From assembly GCA_964057225.1 (NCBI GenBank), contig CAXKVF010000093.1, positions 62,001 through 126,000 of the forward strand: DNA of 64,000 nt, read 5' to 3'. The first letter of the stretch is position 1. Each line of letters opens with the position of its first letter. The translations under genes and the position numbers were made by a program. Under the pieces are notes generated by a model. The model was not told the origin of the DNA, searched no databases, and saw only the letters and a program-made list of their open reading frames with translations. Source of the DNA: Auanema rhodensis. Its lineage: Eukaryota > Nematoda > Chromadorea > Rhabditida > Rhabditidae. Below, piece after piece: positions 10,004 to 24,188 of this stretch.

Positions 10004-12819
10004 TTGAAAACCGCATCTCTTTATCTTTCACGTGAAGCGAGTTACATACCAAGTGCACATCACGTGTACATTTAATTAGCATAAATTAAAGTTCACGTAA
10101 CTTTCAAAGTCATGGTTACCATGCACCAATATCAATAAAAATTTGTTTTTAGACTAATATGGACATGGGGAATCTAATTTTGAAAACCGCATCTCTTTAT
10201 CATTCACGTGAAGCGAGTTACATACCAAGTGCACATCACGTGTACATTTAATTAGCATAAATTAAAGTTCACGTAAATTTCAAAGTCATGGTTACCATGC
10301 ACCAATATCAATAAAAATTTGTTTTTAGACTAATATGGACATGGGGAATCTAATTTTGAAAACCGCATCTCTTTATCTTTCACGTGAAGCGAGTTACATA
10401 CCAAGTGCACATCACGTGTACATTTAATTAGCATAAATTAAAGTTCACGTAAATTTGAAAGTCATGGTTACCATGAACCAATATCAATAAAAATTTGTTT
10501 TTAGACTAATATGGACATGGGGAATCTAATTTTGAAAACCGCATCTCTTTATCTTTCACGTGAAGCGAGTTACATACCAAGTGCACATCACGTGTACATT
10601 TAATTAGCATAAATTAAAGTTCACGTAAATTTCAAAGTCATGGTTACCATGAACCAATATCAATAAAAATTTGTTTTTAGACTAATATGGACATGGGGAA
10701 TCTAATTTTGAAAACCGCATCTCTTTATCTTTCACGTGAAGCGAGTTACATACCAAGTGCACATCACGTGTACATTTAATTAGCATAAATTAAAGTTCAC
10801 GTAAATTTCAAAGTCATGGTTACCATGCACCAATATCAATAAAAATTTGTTTTTAAACTAATATGGACATGGGGAATCTAATTTTGAAAACCGCATCTCT
10901 TTATCTTTCACGTGAAGCGAGTTACATACCAAGTGCACATCACGTGTACATTTAATTAGCATAAATTAAAGTTCACGTAAATTTCAAAGTCATGGTTACC
11001 ATGCACCAATATCAATAAAAATTTGTTTTTAGACTAATATGGACATGGGGAATCTAATTTTGAAAACCGCATCTCTTTATCTTTCACGTGAAGCGAGTTA
11101 CATACCAAGTGCACATCACGTGTACATTTAATTAGCATAAATTAAAGTTCACGTAAATTTCAAAGTCATGGTTACCATGCACCAATATGAATAAAAATTT
11201 GTTTTTAGACTAATATGGACATGGGGAATCTAATTTTGAAAACCGCATCTCCTTATCTTTCACGTGAAGCGAGTTACATACCAAGTGCACATCACGTGTA
11301 CATTTAATTAGCATAAATTAAAGTTCACGTAAATTTCAAAGTCATGGTTACCATGCACCAATATCAATAAAAATTTGTTTTTAGACTAATATGGACATGG
11401 GGAATCTAATTTTGAAAACCGCATCTTTTTATCTTTCACGTGAAGCGAGTTACATACCAAGTGCACATCACGTGTACATTTAATTAGCATTAATTAAAGT
11501 TCACGTAAATTTCAAAGTCATGGTTACCATGAACCAATATCAATAAAAATTTGTTTTTAGTTTAATATGGACATGGGGAATCTAATTTTGAAAACCGCAT
11601 CTCTTTATCTTTCACGTGAAGCGAGTTACATACCAAGTGCACATCACGTGTACATTTAATTAGCATAAATTAAAGTTCACGTAAATTTCAAAGTCATGGT
11701 TACCATGAACCAATATCAATAAAAATTTGTTTTTAGACTAATATGGACATGGGGAATCTAATTTTGAAAACCGCATCTCTTTATCTTTCACGTGAAGCGA
11801 GTTACATACCAAGTGCACATCACGTGTACATTTAATTAGCATAAATTAAAGTTCACGTAAATTTCAAAGTCATGGTTACCATGCACCAATATCAATAAAA
11901 ATTTGTTTTTAGACTAATATGGACATGGGGAATCTAATTTTGAAAACCGCATCTCTTTATCTTTCACGTGAAGCGAGTTACATACCAAGTGCACATCACG
12001 TGTACATTTAATTAGCATAAATTAAAGTTCACGTAAATTTCAAAGTCATGGTTACCATGCACCAATATCAATAAAAATTTGTTTTTAAACTAATATGGAC
12101 ATGGGGAATCTAATTTTGAAAACCGCATCTCTTTATCTTTCACGTGAAGCGAGTTACATACCAAGTGCACATCACGTGTACATTTAATTAGCATAAATTA
12201 AAGTTCACGTAAATTTCAAAGTCATGGTTACCATGCACCAATATGAATAAAAATTTGTTTTTAGACTAATATGGACATGGGGAATCTAATTTTGAAAACC
12301 GCATCTCCTTATCTTTCACGTGAAGCGAGTTACATACCAAGTGCACATCACGTGTACATTTAATTAGCATAAATTAAAGTTCACGTAAATTTCAAAGTCA
12401 TGGTTACCATGCACCAATATCAATAAAAATTTGTTTTTAGACTAATATGGACATGGGGAATCTAATTTTGAAAACCGCATCTCTTTATCTTTCACGTGAA
12501 GCGAGTTACATACCAAGTGCACATCACGTGTACATTTAATTAGCATTAATTAAAGTTCACGTAAATTTCAAAGTCATGGTTACCATGAACCAATATCAAT
12601 AAAAATTTGTTTTTAGACTAATATGGACATGGGGAATCTAATTTTGAAAACCGCATCTCTTTATCTTTCACGTGAAGCGAGTTACATACCAAGTGCACAT
12701 CACGTGTACATTTAATTAGCATAAATTAAAGTTCACGTAAATTTCAAAGTCATGGTTACCATGAACCAATATCAATAAAAATTTGTTTTTAGACTAATAT
12801 GGACATGGGGAATCTAATT
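9807..12819 (+). repeat. Duplication III, left copy (about 3.0 kb)
   Basis: Seventeen monomers whose ordered markers (197 bp 121A, a98c, t23a, c102g, g149a, c130g, t17c, c16t+a80t, g149a, c130g, t17c, a80t) match 14601-17613 at an offset of 4794 bp. The left copy has the private TAGTTTAAT; the right copy has CACGTTTAC. Confidence 0.87.
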
Positions 12820-13875
12820 TTGAAAACCGCATCTCTTTATCTTTCACGTGAAGCGAGTTACATACTAAGTGCACATCACGTGTACATTTAATTAGCATAA
12901 ATTAAAGTTCACGTAAATTTCAAAGTCATGGTTACCATGAACCAATATCAATAAAAATTTGTTTTTAGACTAATATGGACATGGGGAATCTAATTTTGAA
13001 AACCGCATCTCTTTATCTTTCACGTGAAGCGAGTTACATACCAAGTGCACATCACGTGTACATTTAATTAGCATAAATTAAAGTTCACGTAAATTTCAAA
13101 GTCATGGTTACCATGAACCAATATCAATAAAAATTTGTTTTTAGACTAATATGGACATGGGGAATCTAATTTTGAAAACCGCATCTCTTTATCTTTCACG
13201 TGAAGCGAGTTACATACCAAGTGCACATCACGTGTACATTTAATTAGCATAAATTAAAGTTCACGTAAATTTCAAAGTCATGGTTACCATGCACCAATAT
13301 CAATAAAAATTTGTTTTTAGACTAATATGGACATGGGGAATCTAATTTTGAAAACCGCATCTCTTTATCTTTCACGTGAAGCGAGTTACATACCAAGTGC
13401 ACATCACGTGTACATTTAATTAGCATAAATTAAAGTTCACGTAAATTTCAAAGTCATGGTTACCATGCACCAATATCAATAAAAATTTGTTTTTAGACTA
13501 ATATGGACATGGGGAATCTAATTTTGAAAACCGCATCTCTTTATCTCACACGTGAAGCGAGTTACATACCAAGTGCACATCACGTGTACATTTAATTAGC
13601 ATAAATTAAAGTTCACGTAAATTTCAAAGTCATGGTTACCATGCACCAATATCAATAAAAATTTGTTTTTAGACTAATATGGACATGGGGAATCTAATTT
13701 TGAAAACCGCATCTCTTTATCTTTCACGTGAAGCGAGTTACATACCAAGTGCACATCACGTGTACATTTAATTAGCATAAATTAAAGTTCACGTAAATTT
13801 CAAAGTCATGGTTACCATGCACCAATATCAATAAAAATTTGTTTTTAGACTAATATGGACATGGGGAATCTAATT

Positions 13876-14072
13876 TTGAAAACCGCATCTCTTCATCTTT
13901 CACGTGAAGCGAGTTACATACCAAGTGAAGCGAGTTACATACCAAGTGCACATCACGTGTACATTTAATTAGCATAAATTAAAGTTCACGTAAATTTCAA
14001 AGTCATGGTTACCATGCACCAATATCAATAAAAATTTGTTTTTAGACTAATATGGACATGGGGAATCTAATT
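13876..14072 (+). repeat. 197-bp monomer 8 (121C type)
   Basis: t19c plus the 21-bp duplication. Opens a C unit (725 bp). Confidence 0.95.
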
Positions 14073-14600
14073 TTGAAAACCGCATCTCTTTATCTTTCAC
14101 GTGAAGCGAGTTACATACCAAGTGCACATCACGTGTACATTTAATTAGCATAAATTAAAGTTCACGTAAATTTCAAAGTCATGGTTACCATGAACCAATA
14201 TCAATAAAAATTTGTTTTTAGACTAATATGGACATGGGGAATCTAATTTTGAAAACCGCATCTCTTTATCTTTCACGTGAAGCGAGTTACATACCAAGTG
14301 CACATCACGTGTACATTTAATTAGCATAAATTAAAGTTCACGTAAATTTCAAAGTCATGGTTACCATACACCAATATCAATAAAAATTTGTTTTTAGACT
14401 AATATGGACATGGGGAATCTAATTTTGAAAACCGCATCTCTTTATCTTTCACGTGAAGCGAGTTACATACCAAGTGCACATCACGTGTACATTTAATTAG
14501 CATAAATTAAAGTTCACGTAAATTTCAAAGTCATGGTTACCATGCACCAATATCAATAAAAATTTGTTTTTAGACTAATATGGACATGGGGAATCTAATT
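13876..14600 (+). repeat. HOR module C, copy 2 (4-mer, 725 bp)
   Basis: Same 121 C/A/C/C pattern and length as 7301-8025. One private change, ACCATAC for ACCATGC, breaks the 13-bp inverted repeat near 14364. Confidence 0.92.
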
Positions 14601-14797
14601 TTGAAAACCGCATCTCTTCATCTTTCACGTGAAGCGAGTTACATACCAAGTGAAGCGAGTTACATACCAAGTGCACATCACGTGTACATTTAATTAGCAT
14701 AAATTAAAGTTCACGTAAATTTCAAAGTCATGGTTACCATGAACCAATATCAATAAAAATTTGTTTTTAGACTAATATGGACATGGGGAATCTAATT
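14601..14797 (+). repeat. 197-bp monomer 9 (121A type)
   Basis: t19c, 21-bp duplication, 121A. Opens a 19-monomer D unit (3365 bp). Confidence 0.95.
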
Positions 14798-17613
14798 TTG
14801 AAAACCGCATCTCTTTATCTTTCACGTGAAGCGAGTTACATACCAAGTGCACATCACGTTTACATTTAATTAGCATAAATTAAAGTTCACGTAACTTTCA
14901 AAGTCATGGTTACCATGCACCAATATCAATAAAAATTTGTTTTTAGACTAATATGGACATGGGGAATCTAATTTTGAAAACCGCATCTCTTTATCATTCA
15001 CGTGAAGCGAGTTACATACCAAGTGCACATCACGTGTACATTTAATTAGCATAAATTAAAGTTCACGTAAATTTCAAAGTCATGGTTACCATGCACCAAT
15101 ATCAATAAAAATTTGTTTTTAGACTAATATGGACATGGGGAATCTAATTTTGAAAACCGCATCTCTTTATCTTTCACGTGAAGCGAGTTACATACCAAGT
15201 GCACATCACGTGTACATTTAATTAGCATAAATTAAAGTTCACGTAAATTTGAAAGTCATGGTTACCATGAACCAATATCAATAAAAATTTGTTTTTAGAC
15301 TAATATGGACATGGGGAATCTAATTTTGAAAACCGCATCTCTTTATCTTTCACGTGAAGCGAGTTACATACCAAGTGCACATCACGTGTACATTTAATTA
15401 GCATAAATTAAAGTTCACGTAAATTTCAAAGTCATGGTTACCATGAACCAATATCAATAAAAATTTGTTTTTAGACTAATATGGACATGGGGAATCTAAT
15501 TTTGAAAACCGCATCTCTTTATCTTTCACGTGAAGCGAGTTACATACCAAGTGCACATCACGTGTACATTTAATTAGCATAAATTAAAGTTCACGTAAAT
15601 TTCAAAGTCATGGTTACCATGCACCAATATCAATAAAAATTTGTTTTTAAACTAATATGGACATGGGGAATCTAATTTTGAAAACCGCATCTCTTTATCT
15701 TTCACGTGAAGCGAGTTACATACCAAGTGCACATCACGTGTACATTTAATTAGCATAAATTAAAGTTCACGTAAATTTCAAAGTCATGGTTACCATGCAC
15801 CAATATCAATAAAAATTTGTTTTTAGACTAATATGGACATGGGGAATCTAATTTTGAAAACCGCATCTCTTTATCTTTCACGTGAAGCGAGTTACATACC
15901 AAGTGCACATCACGTGTACATTTAATTAGCATAAATTAAAGTTCACGTAAATTTCAAAGTCATGGTTACCATGCACCAATATGAATAAAAATTTGTTTTT
16001 AGACTAATATGGACATGGGGAATCTAATTTTGAAAACCGCATCTCCTTATCTTTCACGTGAAGCGAGTTACATACCAAGTGCACATCACGTGTACATTTA
16101 ATTAGCATAAATTAAAGTTCACGTAAATTTCAAAGTCATGGTTACCATGCACCAATATCAATAAAAATTTGTTTTTAGACTAATATGGACATGGGGAATC
16201 TAATTTTGAAAACCGCATCTTTTTATCTTTCACGTGAAGCGAGTTACATACCAAGTGCACATCACGTGTACATTTAATTAGCATTAATTAAAGTTCACGT
16301 AAATTTCAAAGTCATGGTTACCATGAACCAATATCAATAAAAATTTGTTTTTAGACTAATATGGACATGGGGAATCTAATTTTGAAAACCGCATCTCTTT
16401 ATCTTTCACGTGAAGCGAGTTACATACCAAGTGCACATCACGTGTACATTTAATTAGCATAAATTAAAGTTCACGTAAATTTCAAAGTCATGGTTACCAT
16501 GAACCAATATCAATAAAAATTTGTTTTTAGACTAATATGGACATGGGGAATCTAATTTTGAAAACCGCATCTCTTTATCTTTCACGTGAAGCGAGTTACA
16601 TACCAAGTGCACATCACGTGTACATTTAATTAGCATAAATTAAAGTTCACGTAAATTTCAAAGTCATGGTTACCATGCACCAATATCAATAAAAATTTGT
16701 TTTTAGACTAATATGGACATGGGGAATCTAATTTTGAAAACCGCATCTCTTTATCTTTCACGTGAAGCGAGTTACATACCAAGTGCACATCACGTGTACA
16801 TTTAATTAGCATAAATTAAAGTTCACGTAAATTTCAAAGTCATGGTTACCATGCACCAATATCAATAAAAATTTGTTTTTAAACTAATATGGACATGGGG
16901 AATCTAATTTTGAAAACCGCATCTCTTTATCTTTCACGTGAAGCGAGTTACATACCAAGTGCACATCACGTGTACATTTAATTAGCATAAATTAAAGTTC
17001 ACGTAAATTTCAAAGTCATGGTTACCATGCACCAATATGAATAAAAATTTGTTTTTAGACTAATATGGACATGGGGAATCTAATTTTGAAAACCGCATCT
17101 CCTTATCTTTCACGTGAAGCGAGTTACATACCAAGTGCACATCACGTGTACATTTAATTAGCATAAATTAAAGTTCACGTAAATTTCAAAGTCATGGTTA
17201 CCATGCACCAATATCAATAAAAATTTGTTTTTAGACTAATATGGACATGGGGAATCTAATTTTGAAAACCGCATCTCTTTATCTTTCACGTGAAGCGAGT
17301 TACATACCAAGTGCACATCACGTGTACATTTAATTAGCATTAATTAAAGTTCACGTAAATTTCAAAGTCATGGTTACCATGAACCAATATCAATAAAAAT
17401 TTGTTTTTAGACTAATATGGACATGGGGAATCAAATTTTGAAAACCGCATCTCTTTATCTTTCACGTGAAGCGAGTTACATACCAAGTGCACATCACGTG
17501 TACATTTAATTAGCATAAATTAAAGTTCACGTAAATTTCAAAGTCATGGTTACCATGAACCAATATCAATAAAAATTTGTTTTTAGACTAATATGGACAT
17601 GGGGAATCTAATT
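14601..17613 (+). repeat. Duplication III, right copy
   Basis: Partner of 9807-12819. The copies diverge after 17613: the left has a c47t monomer (12820), the right a plain one (17614). Confidence 0.87.
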
Positions 17614-17965
17614 TTGAAAACCGCATCTCTTTATCTTTCACGTGAAGCGAGTTACATACCAAGTGCACATCACGTGTACATTTAATTAGCATAAATTAAA
17701 GTTCACGTAAATTTCAAAGTCATGGTTACCATGCACCAATATCAATAAAAATTTGTTTTTAGACTAATATGGACATGGGGAATCTAATTTTGAAAACCGC
17801 ATCTCTTTATCTTTCACGTGAAGCGAGTTACATACCAAGTGCACATCACGTGTACATTTAATTAGCATAAATTAAAGTTCACGTAAATTTCAAAGTCATG
17901 GTTACCATGCACCAATATCAATAAAAATTTGTTTTTAGACTAATATGGACATGGGGAATCTAATT

Positions 17966-18162
17966 TTGAAAACCGCATCTCTTCATCTTTCACGTGAAGC
18001 GAGTTACATACCAAGTGAAGCGAGTTACATACCAAGTGCACATCACGTGTACATTTAATTAGCATAAATTAAAGTTCACGTAAATTTCAAAGTCATGGTT
18101 ACCATGAACCAATATCAATAAAAATTTGTTTTTAGACTAATATGGACATGGGGAATCTAATT
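17966..18162 (+). repeat. 197-bp monomer 10 (121A type)
   Basis: t19c, 21-bp duplication, 121A. Opens a 27-monomer D unit (4773 bp). Confidence 0.95.
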
Positions 18163-21100
18163 TTGAAAACCGCATCTCTTTATCTTTCACGTGAAGCGAG
18201 TTACATACCAAGTGCACATCACGTGTACATTTAATTAGCATAAATTAAAGTTCACGTAACTTTCAAAGTCATGGTTACCATGCACCAATATCAATAAAAA
18301 TTTGTTTTTAGACTAATATGGACATGGGGAATCTAATTTTGAAAACCGCATCTCTTTATCATTCACGTGAAGCGAGTTACATACCAAGTGCACATCACGT
18401 GTACATTTAATTAGCATAAATTAAAGTTCACGTAAATTTCAAAGTCATGGTTACCATGCACCAATATCAATAAAAATTTGTTTTTAGACTAATATGGACA
18501 TGGGGAATCTAATTTTGAAAACCGCATCTCTTTATCTTTCACGTGAAGCGAGTTACATACCAAGTGCACATCACGTGTACATTTAATTAGCATAAATTAA
18601 AGTTCACGTAAATTTGAAAGTCATGGTTACCATGAACCAATATCAATAAAAATTTGTTTTTAGACTAATATGGACATGGGGAATCTAATTTTGAAAACCG
18701 CATCTCTTTATCTTTCACGTGAAGCGAGTTACATACCAAGTGCACATCACGTGTACATTTAATTAGCATAAATTAAAGTTCACGTAAATTTCAAAGTCAT
18801 GGTTACCATGAACCAATATCAATAAAAATTTGTTTTTAGACTAATATGGACATGGGGAATCTAATTTTGAAAACCGCATCTCTTTATCTTTCACGTGAAG
18901 CGAGTTACATACCAAGTGCACATCACGTGTACATTTAATTAGCATAAATTAAAGTTCACGTAAATTTCAAAGTCATGGTTACCATGCACCAATATCAATA
19001 AAAATTTGTTTTTAAACTAATATGGACATGGGGAATCTAATTTTGAAAACCGCATCTCTTTATCTTTCACGTGAAGCGAGTTACATACCAAGTGCACATC
19101 ACGTGTACATTTAATTAGCATAAATTAAAGTTCACGTAAATTTCAAAGTCATGGTTACCATGCACCAATATCAATAAAAATTTGTTTTTAGACTAATATG
19201 GACATGGGGAATCTAATTTTGAAAACCGCATCTCTTTATCTTTCACGTGAAGCGAGTTACATACCAAGTGCACATCACGTGTACATTTAATTAGCATAAA
19301 TTAAAGTTCACGTAAATTTCAAAGTCATGGTTACCATGAACCAATATCAATAAAAATTTGTTTTTAGACTAATATGGACATGGGGAATCTAATTTTGAAA
19401 ACCGCATCTCTTTATCTTTCACGTGAAGCGAGTTACATACCAAGTGCACATCACGTGTACATTTAATTAGCATAAATTAAAGTTCACGTAAATTTCAAAG
19501 TCATGGTTACCATGCACCAATATCAATAAAAATTTGTTTTTAGACTAATATGGACATGGGGAATCTAATTTTGAAAACCGCATCTCTTTATCTTTCACGT
19601 GAAGCGAGTTACATACCAAGTGCACATCACGTGTACATTTAATTAGCATAAATTAAAGTTCACGTAAATTTCAAAGTCATGGTTACCATGCACCAATATC
19701 AATAAAAATTTGTTTTTAAACTAATATGGACATGGGGAATCTAATTTTGAAAACCGCATCTCCTTATCTTTCACGTGAAGCGAGTTACATACCAAGTGCA
19801 CATCACGTGTACATTTAATTAGCATAAATTAAAGTTCACGTAAATTTCAAAGTCATGGTTACCATGCACCAATATCAATAAAAATTTGTTTTTAGACTAA
19901 TATGGACATGGGGAATCTAATTTTGAAAACCGCATCTTTTTATCTTTCACGTGAAGCGAGTTACATACCAAGTGCACATCACGTGTACATTTAATTAGCA
20001 TTAATTAAAGTTCACGTAAATTTCAAAGTCATGGTTACCATGAACCAATATCAATAAAAATTTGTTTTTAGACTAATATGGACATGGGGAATCTAATTTT
20101 GAAAACCGCATCTCTTTATCTTTCACGTGAAGCGAGTTACATACCAAGTGCACATCACGTGTACATTTAATTAGCATAAATTAAAGTTCACGTAAATTTC
20201 AAAGTCATGGTTACCATGAACCAATATCAATAAAAATTTGTTTTTAGACTAATATGGACATGGGGAATCTAATTTTGAAAACCGCATCTCTTTATCTTTC
20301 ACGTGAAGCGAGTTACATACCAAGTGCACATCACGTGTACATTTAATTAGCATAAATTAAAGTTCACGTAAATTTCAAAGTCATGGTTACCATGCACCAA
20401 TATCAATAAAAATTTGTTTTTAGACTAATATGGACATGGGGAATCTAATTTTGAAAACCGCATCTCTTTATCTTTCACGTGAAGCGAGTTACATACCAAG
20501 TGCACATCACGTGTACATTTAATTAGCATAAATTAAAGTTCACGTAAATTTCAAAGTCATGGTTACCATGCACCAATATCAATAAAAATTTGTTTTTAAA
20601 CTAATATGGACATGGGGAATCTAATTTTGAAAACCGCATCTCTTTATCTTTCACGTGAAGCGAGTTACATACCAAGTGCACATCACGTGTACATTTAATT
20701 AGCATAAATTAAAGTTCACGTAAATTTCAAAGTCATGGTTACCATGCACCAATATGAATAAAAATTTGTTTTTAGACTAATATGGACATGGGGAATCTAA
20801 TTTTGAAAACCGCATCTCCTTATCTTTCACGTGAAGCGAGTTACATACCAAGTGCACATCACGTGTACATTTAATTAGCATAAATTAAAGTTCACGTAAA
20901 TTTCAAAGTCATGGTTACCATGCACCAATATCAATAAAAATTTGTTTTTAGACTAATATGGACATGGGGAATCTAATTTTGAAAACCGCATCTCTTTATC
21001 TTTCACGTGAAGCGAGTTACATACCAAGTGCACATCACGTGTACATTTAATTAGCATTAATTAAAGTTCACGTAAATTTCAAAGTCATGGTTACCATGAA

Positions 21101-22738
21101 CCAATATCAATAAAAATTTGTTTTTAGACTAATATGGACATGGGGAATCTAATTTTGAAAACCGCATCTCTTTATCTTTCACGTGAAGCGAGTTACATAC
21201 CAAGTGCACATCACGTGTACATTTAATTAGCATAAATTAAAGTTCACGTAAATTTCAAAGTCATGGTTACCATGCACCAATATCAATAAAAATTTGTTTT
21301 TAGACTAATATGGACATGGGGAATCTAATTTTGACAACCGCATCTCTTTATCTTTCACGTGAAGCGAGTTACATACTAAGTGCACATCACGTGTACATTT
21401 AATTAGCATAAATTAAAGTTCACGTAAATTTCAAAGTCATGGTTACCATGAACCAATATCAATAAAAATTTGTTTTTAGACTAATATGGACATGGGGAAT
21501 CTAATTTTGAAAACCGCATCTCTTTATCTTTCACGTGAAGCGAGTTACATACCAAGTGCACATCACGTGTACATTTAATTAGCATAAATTAAAGTTCACG
21601 TAAATTTCAAAGTCATGGTTACCATGAACCAATATCAATAAAAATTTGTTTTTAGACTAATATGGACATGGGGAATCTAATATTGAAAACCGCATCTCTT
21701 TATCTTTCACGTGAAGCGAGTTACATACCAAGTGCACATCACGTGTACATTTAATTAGCATAAATTAAAGTTCACGTAACTTTCAAAGTCATGGTTACCA
21801 TGCACCAATATCAATAAAAATTTGTTTTTAGACTAATATGGACATGGGGAATCTAATTTTGAAAACCGCATCTCTTTATCTTTCACGTGAAGCGAGTTAC
21901 ATACCAAGTGCACATCACGTGTACATTTAATTAGCATAAATTAAAGTTCACGTAAATTTCAAAGTCATGGTTACCATGCACCAATATCAATAAAAATTTG
22001 TTTTTAGACTAATATGGACATGGGGAATCTAATTTTGAAAACCGCATCTCTTTATCTTTCACGTGAAGCGAGTTACATACCAAGTGCACATCACGTGTAC
22101 ATTTAATTAGCATAAATTAAAGTTCACGTAAATTTCAAAGTCATGGTTACCATGAACCAATATCAATAAAAATTTGTTTTTAGACTAATATGGACATGGG
22201 GAATCTAATTTTGAAAACCGCATCTCTTTATCTTTCACGTGAAGCGAGTTACATACCAAGTGCACATCACGTGTACATTTAATTAGCATAAATTAAAGTT
22301 CACGTAAATTTCAAAGTCATGGTTACCATGCACCAATATCAATAAAAATTTGTTTTTAGACTAATATGGACATGGGGAATCTAATTTTGAAAACCGCATC
22401 TCTTTATCTTTCACGTGAAGCGAGTTACATACCAAGTGCACATCACGTGTACATTTAATTAGCATAAATTAAAGTTCACGTAAATTTCAAAGTCATGGTT
22501 ACCATGCACCAATATCAATAAAAATTTGTTTTTAGACTAATATGGACATGGGGAATCTAATTTTGAAAACCGCATCTCTTTATCTTTCACGTGAAGCGAG
22601 TTACATACCAAGTGCACATCACGTGTACATTTAATTAGCATAAATTAAAGTTCACGTAAATTTCAAAGTCATGGTTACCATGCACCAATATCAATAAAAA
22701 TTTGTTTTTAGACTAATATGGACATGGGGAATCTAATT
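17966..22738 (+). repeat. HOR module D, copy 4, long form with B-type tail (27 monomers)
   Basis: D markers a98c (18163), t23a (18339), c102g (18515), g149a (18867); then a rearranged stretch where g149a (19571) is followed directly by t17c (19747) without the usual c130g monomer between them; then the standard g149a, c130g, t17c, a80t series (20451-20979). From 21331 (c47t, with private TTGACAACC) the order matches module B: t176a, a98c (21683), 121C, 121A, 121C. It ends at the A-type 197-bp monomer 22739. Confidence 0.87.
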
Positions 22739-22935
22739 TTGAAAACCGCATCTCTTCATCTTTCACGTGAAGCGAGTTACATACCAAGTGAAGCGAGTTA
22801 CATACCAAGTGCACATCACGTGTACATTTAATTAGCATAAATTAAAGTTCACGTAAATTTCAAAGTCATGGTTACCATGCACCAATATCAATAAAAATTT
22901 GTTTTTAGACTAATATGGACATGGGGAATCTAATT
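22739..22935 (+). repeat. 197-bp monomer 11 (121C type)
   Basis: t19c plus the 21-bp duplication. Opens a 7-mer (1253 bp). Confidence 0.95.
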
Positions 22936-23991
22936 TTGAAAACCGCATCTCTTTATCTTTCACGTGAAGCGAGTTACATACCAAGTGCACATCACGTGTA
23001 CATTTAATTAGCATAAATTAAAGTTCACGTAAATTTCAAAGTCATGGTTACCATGAACCAATATCAATAAAAATTTGTTTTTAGACTAATATGGACATGG
23101 GGAATCTAATTTTGAAAACCGCATCTCTTTATCTTTCACGTGAAGCGAGTTACATACCAAGTGCACATCACGTGTACATTTAATTAGCATTAATTAAAGT
23201 TCACGTAAATTTCAAAGTCATGGTTACCATGAACCAATATCAATAAAAATTTGTTTTTAGACTAATATGGACATGGGGAATCTAATTTTGAAAATCGCAT
23301 CTCTTTATCTTTCACGTGAAGCGAGTTACATACCAAGTGCACATCACGTGTACATTTAATTAGCATAAATTAAAGTTCACGTAAATTTCAAAGTCATGGT
23401 TACCATGAACCAATATCAATAAAAATTTGTTTTTAGACTAATATGGACATGGGGAATCTAATTTTGAAAACCGCATCTCTTTATCTTTCACGTGAAGCGA
23501 GTTACATACCAAGTGCACATCACGTGTACATTTAATTAGCATAAATTAAAGTTCACGTAAATTTCAAAGTCATGGTTACCATGCACCAATATCAATAAAA
23601 ATTTGTTTTTAGACTAATATGGACATGGGGAATCTAATTTTGAAAACCGCATCTCTTTATCTTTCACGTGAAGCGAGTTACATACCAAGTGCACATCACG
23701 TGTACATTTAATTAGCATAAATTAAAGTTCACGTAAATTTCAAAGTCATGGTTACCATGCACCAATATCAATAAAAATTTGTTTTTAGACTAATATGGAC
23801 ATGGGGAATCTAATTTTGAAAACCGCATCTCTTTATCTTTCACGTGAAGCGAGTTACATACCAAGTGCACATCACGTGTACATTTAATTAGCATAAATTA
23901 AAGTTCACGTAAATTTCAAAGTCATGGTTACCATGCACCAATATCAATAAAAATTTGTTTTTAGACTAATATGGACATGGGGAATCTAATT

Positions 23992-24188
23992 TTGAAAACC
24001 GCATCTCTTCATCTTTCACGTGAAGCGAGTTACATACCAAGTGAAGCGAGTTACATACCAAGTGCACATCACGTGTACATTTAATTAGCATAAATTAAAG
24101 TTCACGTAAATTTCAAAGTCATGGTTACCATGCACCAATATCAATAAAAATTTGTTTTTAGACTAATATGGACATGGGGAATCTAATT
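23992..24188 (+). repeat. 197-bp monomer 12 (121C type)
   Basis: t19c plus the 21-bp duplication. Opens an 8-mer (1429 bp). Confidence 0.95.

Larger units (their letters stand above)
9807..13875 (+). repeat. HOR module D, copy 2, long form with B-type tail (23 monomers)
   Basis: D markers run through 10708 (g149a), then c130g (11060), t17c (11236), c16t plus a80t (11412), g149a (11940), c130g (12116), t17c (12292), a80t (12468). From 12820 (c47t) to the end the order matches the tail of module B (c47t, 121A, 121C, 121C, a t25a-like monomer, 121C). The 11412 monomer has a private TAGTTTAAT instead of TAGACTAAT near 11560, and the t25a-like monomer at 13524 reads TATCTCACACG. The unit is a D/B chimera. 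Confidence 0.88.
14601..17965 (+). repeat. HOR module D, copy 3 (19 monomers, 3365 bp)
   Basis: Ordered markers: a98c with g63t (14798), t23a (14974), c102g (15150), g149a (15502), c130g (15854), t17c (16030), c16t+a80t (16206), g149a (16734), c130g (16910), t17c (17086), a80t (17262). The 60244-63608 copy has the same length and the same rare g63t (CACGTTTAC). Confidence 0.92.
12644..18357 (+). repeat. Long duplication II, left copy (at least 5.7 kb)
   Basis: Aligns with 58287-64000 at a constant offset of 45643 bp, including three 197-bp monomers (13876, 14601, 17966) and the rare CACGTTTAC change. The right copy is cut by the window edge, so the full length is unknown. Private differences here: TATCTCACACG near 13546, ACCATAC near 14364, TCAAATTTTG near 17433. 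Confidence 0.88.
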